This document shows positions 1 to 6,262 of a DNA stretch of 9,749 nucleotides, one piece after another; positions within the stretch are counted from its first letter, which is position 1; every line of letters begins with the position of its first letter. Source of the stretch: an uncultured Eubacteriales bacterium (GTDB taxonomy: Bacteria; Bacillota_A; Clostridia; Oscillospirales; Oscillospiraceae); the NCBI GenBank assembly GCA_949739085.1, contig CATIYU010000130.1, forward strand, positions 1-9,749, in the 5' to 3' direction. The position numbers were made by a program, and so were the translations under genes. The notes under the pieces were generated by a model. That model did no database searches, was not told the origin of the DNA, and worked only from the letters and a program-made list of their open reading frames with translations.

Positions 1-3000
1 GCACCACCTCTCTGGAGGACCAGAGCGACATCCTGAGCTGGAACCAGTTCGTGGAGAAGTTCCTCCAGACCAACAAGGTGAAGGACATCACCGAGGTTGG
101 CAACGGCAACTGGCTGAAGATCATCGACAACAACAACGATGGCAAGGCCGAGTATGTCCTGCTCACCAACTACACCCTGGACAAGATCGTCACCTCCACC
201 ACGAAGAACGATGTGGTAACTTACTACTACAACGGCGTGGATATCACCTACTACACGCCCCTGTATCTGGACGGCTACACCCCCGCTGTGGGCGATATCG
301 TCCTCTACGCGATCATTGACGGCACCGTGCAGATGCACAAGGTTACGCCTGTTCAGGCCGCCTTCAAGTCCGTCAACTACAAGGAGCGTCAGGCCACTGA
401 CACCGAGGGCAAGACCTGGGAGCAGTCTGATATCATCAACTATACCAGAATGCCCGACGAGCTGGTCAATGTGGACGAGAACGTCTCCTACGACCTGTAC
501 CTGGACGACTATGGTTACGTCCGCGCCTACAGCAACGAGACCTCCTGGGCCCTGGTGACCGAGATTTATCCCGAGAACCGGCTGAACGAGGGCTGGCTCA
601 CCAGCCAGAAGCTGATCGCTGAGGTTATGCGCGGCGGCAACAACGCTTTTGAGGAGTATCCTCTGCTCAACAGCGCCTACTACAACAACACCAGCAACGC
701 CCGCAACCCCTTCTTCATCGGTGAGGGCAACCAGTGGAATCCCATCCACAATCCCCAGATCTCCAACTGGCTCACGCCTGCCAAGCACTCCCTGGATCTG
801 GGCCTTGGCTACGAGGGCAACTACTTCTACTACGGCGTGAACTCTCCCGTGGAGGGTGACCGCACCTGGACCAACGTGGCCCGCTACACCCTGGGCGCTG
901 ACGGCGGCATCAACCTGTACACCGCTGCTGAGCGCGAGAACGGCAACACCACCCGCGACTACATCCAGCTGGCGACTGGCGATGTCAAGCCCTCCAACCC
1001 CCTCTACGCCATTGACGACGCGGTGTACAGCAGGGAGTATACCTCCACTGACAGCCGGTATGTCCGTGCTGTGGACGACACCCGTTTCTTCATCGTCGCC
1101 GGCGCGGACAAGGTTGTCCGCCAGTATGTCGGCTACGCCAACATCCCCGAGCTGCTGGCCAAGAACGGCATCAACTTCCATGCCGCTTACGCCGTGGCCA
1201 GCAAGACCTATAACAACGTTGATAACAACTACTACTGGACCGCTGACGTGATCGTTATCGAGATCGACAGCTTCAACGCCGGTTATGACAGCGTCTCCCT
1301 GATCTACAGCAACGACTACAAGAACAGCGGCGACGTGAAGTACCTCCAGGCTTACGACAGCCAGAAGGGCGCGATCGGCATCGTTCCCCGCAATGTGGAC
1401 ATCTGGCGCGGCCAGTTCACCGCTTACGGCTTCTACGGCCTCCAGAACATCGAGGCCACCGAGACCGAGGGCGTCTACAGAGCGGACATCTATCCCATCG
1501 GCTACCACAACAACCGCGCTATTTCCACCACCTACAACGGCAACGGCATCTACTTCGGCCAGGTTCGCAGCCTGACTGACGAGCAGGGCCGCAGCGGTTA
1601 CATCACTGTGGATGTGCTCAACAAGTACAGCCACACTGACGTTGAGGGCACCACCACCGCTCAGGTTGCCACCTACGGCGGCAACTACGGTATCGGCGCC
1701 ACCAAGTACGACCTGTACAACGAGTCCATCCCGCTGGTGCTGGGCAGCCACGGCAGCAACCGCGTCATGGTTGGCGACTATGTCATCTGGGTCACCAACG
1801 GCAAGGGCAATCAGGTTGGCTTTGTGGTTGACCTCAGCGACTACGAGCTCAACACCACCCACGGCTGGTACAATCCCACTTGGCTTGACGTCCTGGCTGG
1901 GACCATCGCTGTGGAGCAGACCACTCTGGAAGGCGCCCACAGATGGGCTCAGGTGGAGCTGGAGCTTCAGGCTGAGGCCATGAAGAAGACCCTCACCCTC
2001 ACCGGCGACGAGCTGGCCGCTGAGCTGGCTCGGATCGACGCCGCTCTGGCAAAGGCGCTGGCGAACGCCGCCGCCGCTGTCACTGTGCCTGACGTTGACA
2101 CCGCCGTTGAGATCGGCACGGAGGCCATCTGGAACGGCACCGAGATCCCCGACCCCGTTGATCCCGAGCTGAAGCCCGCCCAGGACGCCGCTATCGAGGC
2201 CCTGGAGAAGGCCGCGCAGGAGGCCAGGGATGGTCTTGATGAGACCGCCGAGGACTACGACGCAAAGGTCGAGGCGATTGACAAGGCTCTGGAAGACGCC
2301 AAGAAGGCCGTCAACGAGGCCACCACGGCTGAGGACGCTACCAAGGCCGGCGAGGATGGCGTGAAGGCCATTGAGGATGCCGCCAAGGGCGAGGAGACCC
2401 CCGACCCCGGCGACAAGACCGTGGCTGTTACCCTGGATCTCCTGGATGAGATCGTGACCATGGAAGGCGAGGAGCTGGAAGTGGCCGGCCTCACCAAGGA
2501 GAAGGATGAGGATGGTAACATCACCATCACCGAGGAGGACTTCCAGAAGGCCTGCACGCCCGCCTGCACCTTTACCGTGATTGAGGTTCTGGTGGACGGC
2601 CAGGAGGTCGCCGGTGTGGACGGCGTGTGGACCATTCCCGTCACTGGCAACGCCGTGACTATCAGCTTCGGCATTGACAACCTGGTGTTTGAGGCCGGTG
2701 AGGGCGACGGCAGTGTGGATTCTGACGACGGCAACGTCTCCGTGAAGCCCGGCGAGGGCAGCGACGTGGACATTGAGCCCGTTCAGAGCCCCGCCCGCGC
2801 CGCTGGCGACAAGTACCGCGTCACCGTCACCATGGAGCCTGGCTACGAGTTCGTGAACCTCTGGCTCATGAACGCCAAGTACGTCGAGGAGGAGTCCCGG
2901 GAGACGGACGAGACCGGCAAGACCGTTATCAAGATTATCATTGAGTGCACCAGCGACCGCAAGGCCACCGCTACCGTGCAGACCAAGAAGGCTGAGCCCG

Positions 3001-4865
3001 CTGGCCCCGCTGTGACCGCCAAGCTGGTTGACGCCAGCGGCGTACCCGTCACCGAGGGCGCTGCCCTGGAGCAGGTCTCCTGCAAGGAGAACATTTCCGG
3101 CGGCGTCACCACCTACACCTACGAGTTCAAGCTCACCTTCACCGACGCGCTGACCTACAAGTACGGCACATCTGAGGTGAAGGACAGCAAGGACGCACCT
3201 GTCGCGGGCATTGTACCGACCTACGACCCTGAGACAGGCATCATCAAGGTCACCGGCGTGACCGAGGACAGCATCCTCACCGTCAAGCTGGCTGCCGCCG
3301 ATGTGATTAAGATCACCGTCGCTGACAGCACCGTGCTGGACATCACCCCCGCCGTTGTGCCTGCGGGCACCAAGTGGGCCGAGACCCCCATCACCGTTAG
3401 CCTGAAGGAAGGCATGGCGGAGAAGGGCTACGCTGTGCCTACCACTGGTATTGCGCTCACGGACGGGAGCAGCTCTCTCGCCTGGAACACCAACTACACT
3501 TACACCACCAACGAAGAGGGCAATCTGGTGATTACCCTCAAGGACAACGCTACCACCAAAGCCCTCACCGCTATTGTGCTTACTACACCCGCCGACTTGA
3601 CGGACGGCAGCGCTGTTGAGGTGAAGGCCGAGGGTGCGGCCATCACCGGCAAGTACTACACTGTCGGTCCCAAGACCCTGAAGCAGGGTACTGCGTTCAG
3701 CGATGGTCCTGTCATCACCATCACTCCCGCAGACTATGTCCAGCCTGCCACTTTCACGGTGAAGATGGCTGACCGGACCGGCACCGCTAAGAACTTGGTG
3801 AAAGACACCGACTACACCTTTGACCCTGTCACTGGCGCTCTTACGCTCTGCGGTGACAAGGTTATCACCGGCGATATCACCATTGAGATTGCGACCGCTC
3901 CGACTAACGTTGCTCCCCTCAAGATCGACGCCAAGACCGGCGCGGTGACCAAGGGCGATGCTCCTGGGTACTGCTACCCCAGAGACTACAACAGTGGTCT
4001 GAAGTACATGGTGGTTGACCCCGAGAAGGACGCCACCCTGTATGCCACTGTGGAGGCCGACGTTGCTGGCTGGATGAACGCCGCTCCCTTCCTCCTGACT
4101 TCTGTGGACCCCAACTTCACTTGGGCGGACACTCTGCCCACACTGAAGGACGGCTCTTACCTGGTGGCCGTTTGGGTTAAGGACAGCTATGTTTCCAATG
4201 CGGGTATTGTGAAGCTGGAGGGCGTCACCGGTGGTGCGACCCCCGACCCGGATGCTGCCGTTGAGATGAAGACTGAGGACAGCGGACTTACCCCCGTTCT
4301 GAGCGGCAACGTCATCACCCTGACCCCGGCTGAGGGCAAGCTCCTGCCCAGCACCGTGAGCTCCATTGAGATGGTCGGCACCACGTCCCTGACCGAGAAC
4401 ACCGACTGGGTGTACGACAGAGCCGCTGGTACCATCACCCTGAACGTGAAGATCACTGGCAAGATCACCATTACTGCTGTGGCTACTGAGTATGTTGAGA
4501 CTGGCTATAAACTCGCGTTCACCACCCAAACTGGTGTCCTCACCGCGAAGAAGTCGGACGGTACTACTAATATCACCGTTGCAGACGGCGATGTGGCCAT
4601 TCTGCTGAAGAGCATCGACGGCGTTGAGGAGATTCTGAAGACCCTCACCACCGACATGAATCTGGAGGCTGTTGGCACTGCCCTGGGCATCGTGACGAGT
4701 GGAGATCCCGAGTATATTATAACTGCTGCGAGCGGTAATGGACTGGTGATTGACGCAGTTAAAGACGATGGAAGCAACGCATATGTTGTGTTCCTCAAGA
4801 TGTCTGAGGGTAAGGTTGTTGGCGTTGGGTTCGCAGCCAACACCAGCAACAAGACGGGCGCTTGA
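1..4865 (+). CDS. Giant secreted cell-surface / S-layer-like protein, 5' partial
   Basis: The reading frame is open from the left edge (first full codon at position 3), so the GTG at 51 is an internal valine codon, not a start. No Shine-Dalgarno site precedes it. About 1,620 residues are visible, ending at TGA 4863-4865. Numbering from the codon at 51: residues 1-630 are Asn/Tyr/Gly-rich and look beta-structured, with a calcium-loop-like DNNNDGKAEY near residue 26. Residues about 632-785 are an Ala/Glu/Lys-rich helical spacer resembling DUF1542/FIVAR-type surface repeats. The rest is a string of Thr/Val-rich beta modules. No C-terminal LPXTG motif or membrane anchor is visible, so anchoring (for example SLH domains) and the signal peptide would lie upstream of the window; this is inferred. 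Codons are strongly biased to AAC, TAC, GGC and AAG, as in highly expressed genes, and the bias relaxes over the last 350 bases or so. The specific function and ligand are not recognisable. An adhesin or S-layer-associated role is the best guess. Confidence 0.85.
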   Translation, partial: TTSLEDQSDILSWNQFVEKFLQTNKVKDITEVGNGNWLKIIDNNNDGKAEYVLLTNYTLDKIVTSTTKNDVVTYYYNGVDITYYTPLYLDGYTPAVGDIVLYAIIDGTVQMHKVTPVQAAFKSVNYKERQATDTEGKTWEQSDIINYTRMPDELVNVDENVSYDLYLDDYGYVRAYSNETSWALVTEIYPENRLNEGWLTSQKLIAEVMRGGNNAFEEYPLLNSAYYNNTSNARNPFFIGEGNQWNPIHNPQISNWLTPAKHSLDLGLGYEGNYFYYGVNSPVEGDRTWTNVARYTLGADGGINLYTAAERENGNTTRDYIQLATGDVKPSNPLYAIDDAVYSREYTSTDSRYVRAVDDTRFFIVAGADKVVRQYVGYANIPELLAKNGINFHAAYAVASKTYNNVDNNYYWTADVIVIEIDSFNAGYDSVSLIYSNDYKNSGDVKYLQAYDSQKGAIGIVPRNVDIWRGQFTAYGFYGLQNIEATETEGVYRADIYPIGYHNNRAISTTYNGNGIYFGQVRSLTDEQGRSGYITVDVLNKYSHTDVEGTTTAQVATYGGNYGIGATKYDLYNESIPLVLGSHGSNRVMVGDYVIWVTNGKGNQVGFVVDLSDYELNTTHGWYNPTWLDVLAGTIAVEQTTLEGAHRWAQVELELQAEAMKKTLTLTGDELAAELARIDAALAKALANAAAAVTVPDVDTAVEIGTEAIWNGTEIPDPVDPELKPAQDAAIEALEKAAQEARDGLDETAEDYDAKVEAIDKALEDAKKAVNEATTAEDATKAGEDGVKAIEDAAKGEETPDPGDKTVAVTLDLLDEIVTMEGEELEVAGLTKEKDEDGNITITEEDFQKACTPACTFTVIEVLVDGQEVAGVDGVWTIPVTGNAVTISFGIDNLVFEAGEGDGSVDSDDGNVSVKPGEGSDVDIEPVQSPARAAGDKYRVTVTMEPGYEFVNLWLMNAKYVEEESRETDETGKTVIKIIIECTSDRKATATVQTKKAEPAGPAVTAKLVDASGVPVTEGAALEQVSCKENISGGVTTYTYEFKLTFTDALTYKYGTSEVKDSKDAPVAGIVPTYDPETGIIKVTGVTEDSILTVKLAAADVIKITVADSTVLDITPAVVPAGTKWAETPITVSLKEGMAEKGYAVPTTGIALTDGSSSLAWNTNYTYTTNEEGNLVITLKDNATTKALTAIVLTTPADLTDGSAVEVKAEGAAITGKYYTVGPKTLKQGTAFSDGPVITITPADYVQPATFTVKMADRTGTAKNLVKDTDYTFDPVTGALTLCGDKVITGDITIEIATAPTNVAPLKIDAKTGAVTKGDAPGYCYPRDYNSGLKYMVVDPEKDATLYATVEADVAGWMNAAPFLLTSVDPNFTWADTLPTLKDGSYLVAVWVKDSYVSNAGIVKLEGVTGGATPDPDAAVEMKTEDSGLTPVLSGNVITLTPAEGKLLPSTVSSIEMVGTTSLTENTDWVYDRAAGTITLNVKITGKITITAVATEYVETGYKLAFTTQTGVLTAKKSDGTTNITVADGDVAILLKSIDGVEEILKTLTTDMNLEAVGTALGIVTSGDPEYIITAASGNGLVIDAVKDDGSNAYVVFLKMSEGKVVGVGFAANTSNKTGA
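3303..4500 (+). repeat. Degenerate beta-module protein repeats in the surface protein
   Basis: Three modules of roughly 80-100 residues share a pattern. A Val-rich opening strand and an ITP or LTP segment are followed by an N/D-T-N/D-Y/W-x-Y-x(4-5)-G-x-L/I turn, and most end in an ITG-x-I-T/E-I strand. They start near nt 3303, 3615 and 4258. The second and third carry DTDYTFDPVTGALTL and NTDWVYDRAAGTITL; the first has the more divergent NTNYTYTTNEEGNLVITL. Repeats of this kind are common in long Firmicute surface proteins. The similarity is at protein level only, and I see no recent DNA duplication. Confidence 0.55.
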
Positions 4866-4884
4866 TCCCCCCCCAGCGAACAGC

Positions 4885-4932
4885 AAAACTTTACCCCCCA
4901 AGGGCTTCGGCCCTTGGGGGGTTCCCCGTTTT
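4885..4932. terminator. Bidirectional Rho-independent terminator between convergent genes
   Basis: A perfect 12-bp stem (4894-4905 with 4910-4921) is capped by a TTCG tetraloop, the very stable C(UUCG)G fold. Outer AAAAC (4885-4889) can pair with GTTTT (4928-4932), so each strand has a short T tract after the hairpin. It lies 29 bases after the surface-protein stop and directly abuts the stop codon of the minus-strand tail-fibre-like gene, so it can end transcription from both sides. Confidence 0.88.
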
Positions 4933-5530
4933 ACCGGAAGGCGATGTAGTCGTAGACCCGGCCGCTCTCGTTCAGGTCTGGGAACCGCTTGTGGGCGGCG
5001 TCCCCGGGGAAGAGGGTGAACCCGGAGGCGGTGAACTGGCAGCGCTCCTTGAGAACGCGGCCCCCAGTGGCGGCGATGTACCGCTCTCCGATGTAGGTGG
5101 TGGAGCTTTCGGTGCTGGCCATGCCGGAGACGATCAGGAAGGAGGGCTTGAAGCCCACGGAGATTGTCCGCTGGGTGTTGTTGCCGGTGTAGGTGCCCAC
5201 GGCGTAGGGCAGCACGGCGGCCTCCTGCCGGGCGGCGTCGGCGGTGGACTGGGCGGCGTCGGCGGCAGACTGGGCAGTGCTGGCGGCGGATTTGGCGGCG
5301 TTGGCGGTGGACTGTGCCGCTGCTGCTGCGGACTTGGCCGCGTCGGCGGTAGATTTGGCGGTGTTGGCGATGGACTTGGCGGAGTTCGCGGTGGATTGGG
5401 CGGTATTGGCGGTGGACTGGGCGTTGGCGACGCCAGTGTCGATGCGGCCCATAGCGCCGTTAAAGTCGTCCATCATGATGCGGTCGCTCTTGACCCACTG
5501 GGGTAAATGATAGTTGTTGGTATAATCCAT
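4931..5530 (-). CDS. Phage tail-fibre-like protein with Ala-rich heptad repeat shaft (199 aa)
   Basis: The ATG at 5530-5528 is chosen because AAGGAG sits 8 bases upstream; a longer in-frame extension to 5836 overlaps the neighbouring gene and reads as low-complexity nonsense. Residues 1-35 form a conserved-looking N-terminus (MDYTNNYHLPQWVKSDRIMM...), the kind seen in Clostridia phage tail or baseplate-attached proteins. Residues 37-99 are nine consecutive heptads of the form A-Q/K-S-x-A-x-x, with Ala at both core positions, which predicts a tight trimeric or Alacoil-type coiled coil. Residues about 104-199 are a compact Gly/Thr/aromatic-rich head (VGTYTGNNTQRTISVGF ... YDYIAFR) resembling receptor-binding tips of Firmicute phage tail proteins. 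There is no signal peptide or membrane segment. No other phage gene is visible nearby, so it is an orphan: a prophage remnant, a piece of a tailocin or contractile system encoded elsewhere, or a domesticated gene. The tail-fibre assignment rests on architecture and remembered family style, not on a search. Confidence 0.72.
   Translation of the reverse strand: MDYTNNYHLPQWVKSDRIMMDDFNGAMGRIDTGVANAQSTANTAQSTANSAKSIANTAKSTADAAKSAAAAAQSTANAAKSAASTAQSAADAAQSTADAARQEAAVLPYAVGTYTGNNTQRTISVGFKPSFLIVSGMASTESSTTYIGERYIAATGGRVLKERCQFTASGFTLFPGDAAHKRFPDLNESGRVYDYIAFR
5234..5422 (-). repeat. Nine tandem 21-bp units encoding A-[QK]-S-x-A-x-x heptads
   Basis: On the minus strand the protein reads AQSTANT, AQSTANS, AKSIANT, AKSTADA, AKSAAAA, AQSTANA, AKSAAST, AQSAADA, AQSTADA, followed by a degenerate tenth unit (ARQEA). 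Each unit is exactly 21 bases, so gain or loss of units by slippage would keep the frame and only change shaft length. The units are diverged in sequence, so this is not a very recent expansion. Confidence 0.85.
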
Positions 5531-5563
5531 ACTGAGTTCTCCTTTTCGTATTGAATTGCCCGG

Positions 5564-5596
5564 CAAAAAAACCGGTACACATAAGGTGTGTACCGG
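5564..5596 (-). terminator. Terminator-like hairpin in the leader of the tail-fibre-like gene
   Basis: A perfect 9-bp inverted repeat, CCGGTACAC (5572-5580) and GTGTACCGG (5588-5596), has a 7-base loop. On the minus strand it is followed by seven T (5571-5565), the classic intrinsic-terminator layout. It ends only about 34 bases before the ATG at 5530, so it sits inside the 5' leader rather than behind any visible gene. It could be a leader attenuator or a second insulator behind the upstream gene. Confidence 0.8.
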
Positions 5597-5605
5597 CGGA
5601 AAGTT

Positions 5606-5639
5606 GCACAAAAAGCGGAAACGTGAAACTGCACAAAAA
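5606..5639. repeat. Imperfect short direct repeat around GCACAAAAA
   Basis: GCACAAAAA occurs at 5606-5614 and 5631-5639, each preceded by a GAAA-plus-T context (GGAAAGTT and GTGAAACT), with a 25-base period. The second copy overlaps the T tract of the upstream gene's terminator. It may be an operator-like pair or a duplicated terminator tail. Function unknown. Confidence 0.4.
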
Positions 5640-5677
5640 AGGGCCGTCCCGAAGCCTCCTTCCGCTCCGTGACGGCC
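5635..5677 (-). terminator. Rho-independent terminator of the small acidic-protein gene
   Basis: Read on the minus strand, GGCCGTC (5677-5671) pairs with GACGGCC (5648-5642). An inner CGGAGC/GCTTCG stem (6 bp with one G-U) lies beyond a single mismatch and is closed by an 8-base loop. The hairpin is followed after one C by six T (5640-5635). It begins 8 bases after the TAG stop at 5687-5685 and makes that gene monocistronic. Confidence 0.85.
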
Positions 5678-5684
5678 TTGCGCC

Positions 5685-6095
5685 CTATTCCATATCCACG
5701 TTGATATGGTCGGTGCCGTGGGCCTCAAACTCGCCCATGTACTGCTCCATCCGCTCCATGACCTCGTCATAGTTGTCGGCGGTAGCCCTCTCGGCGTCCA
5801 GGTCCCGGAGGGCCAGCTCCTCAGCGAGGATTTCAAAAAACGTCACGTCCTCGTAGGCCATGATGGCCTCATGGATGCCCCCCTCGGCGAAGGCGCGGGA
5901 GGGGATGATCTCCCCGCCGTACAGCTCCACCAGGGGCGCCATTCCGTGGTCCAGGCAGTGGGAGAAAATCAGGCTCTCCACCTTGTCGTAATCCCCGATC
6001 CGGTCGTCTCCCCGGGTGGAATTGAGCACCCAGTTGCCTATGTACACCAGATCCAGCAGGCGGCGGTATTGTTTTTCTGTCAGACGCAGCTCCAT
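5685..6095 (-). CDS. Conserved hypothetical small acidic protein (136 aa)
   Basis: The ATG at 6095-6093 follows a strong Shine-Dalgarno (GGGAGGAGG, about 6 bases upstream); the stop is TAG at 5687-5685. The product is soluble, strongly acidic and predicted mostly helical. It starts MELRLTEKQYRRLLDLVYIG and has an aromatic N-terminal segment with YIGNWVLNS near residue 18. A Glu/Asp-rich C-terminal half holds FFEILAEELALRDLD. There is no signal peptide, membrane segment or recognisable catalytic motif. I recall similar unannotated proteins (the YxGNWxxN start) from Clostridia, but cannot name a family or function. It has its own promoter and terminator, so it is probably an independent unit, divergent from murI. 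Confidence 0.8.
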   Translation of the reverse strand: MELRLTEKQYRRLLDLVYIGNWVLNSTRGDDRIGDYDKVESLIFSHCLDHGMAPLVELYGGEIIPSRAFAEGGIHEAIMAYEDVTFFEILAEELALRDLDAERATADNYDEVMERMEQYMGEFEAHGTDHINVDME

Positions 6096-6134
6096 GACGG
6101 ACCTCCTCCCGGCTTGTTAAAAATCAGCAGTCCT

Positions 6135-6143
6135 AGTATAGCA
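6135..6143 (-). promoter_or_regulatory. Extended -10 promoter for the small acidic-protein gene
   Basis: On the minus strand the sequence reads TGCTATACT, an extended -10 element (TGn plus TATACT, one mismatch from TATAAT). It would start transcription near 6128, giving a leader of about 33 bases with the Shine-Dalgarno inside it. No good -35 box is visible (TGGAAT at 17-base spacing is weak), as is usual for extended -10 promoters. Confidence 0.65.
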
Positions 6144-6197
6144 GAAACATACGGAAAATTCCACAGAAAATACAGGGCAAAAAGCCCAAATTTTTAC

Positions 6198-6226
6198 TTG
6201 AAAAACTAGTAATTTCATAATACAAT
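6198..6226 (+). promoter_or_regulatory. Sigma-A type promoter for the murI operon
   Basis: TTGAAA (6198-6203) and TACAAT (6221-6226) are separated by exactly 17 bases, one mismatch from consensus in each box. Transcription would begin near 6232-6234, about 30 bases before the TTG start of murI. An AT-rich stretch lies upstream. This is the only promoter seen for the three-gene run murI - DUF1934 - argS. Confidence 0.82.
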
Positions 6227-6246
6227 GTTGTGGTAAATCCAAGTGC

Positions 6247-6255
6247 AAAGGAGGT
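6247..6255 (+). promoter_or_regulatory. murI: Ribosome binding site that fixes the murI start at TTG 6263
   Basis: AAAGGAGGT is a near-perfect anti-16S match, with 8 bases between GGAGG and the TTG at 6263. An in-frame GTG at 6230 would give 11 more residues, but it lies at or before the predicted transcription start and would translate through this site, so it is not used. Confidence 0.85.
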
Positions 6256-6262
6256 ATTCCCT

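Noticed and set aside
51..53. GTG at 51 as the start of the large plus-strand gene
   Set aside because: The frame is open without a stop back to position 3 and encodes plausible protein sequence; no ribosome binding site precedes the GTG. The gene simply runs off the left edge.
4862..5506. Gly/Val-rich plus-strand frame of about 214 codons
   Set aside because: It is the opposite-strand shadow of the Ala-rich heptad repeats; no ribosome binding site and no domain, and it overlaps a strong terminator.
5531..5836. N-terminal extension of the minus-strand tail-fibre-like frame to an ATG at 5836
   Set aside because: It runs through both terminators and antisense-frame overlap with the neighbouring gene, and it reads as Trp/Pro/Arg-rich nonsense. 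The ATG at 5530 has a good AAGGAG.
6175..6187. GGGC-AAAAA-GCCC hairpin followed by a short T run upstream of the murI -35 box
   Set aside because: The stem is only 4 bp and there is no upstream plus-strand gene to terminate; probably chance.
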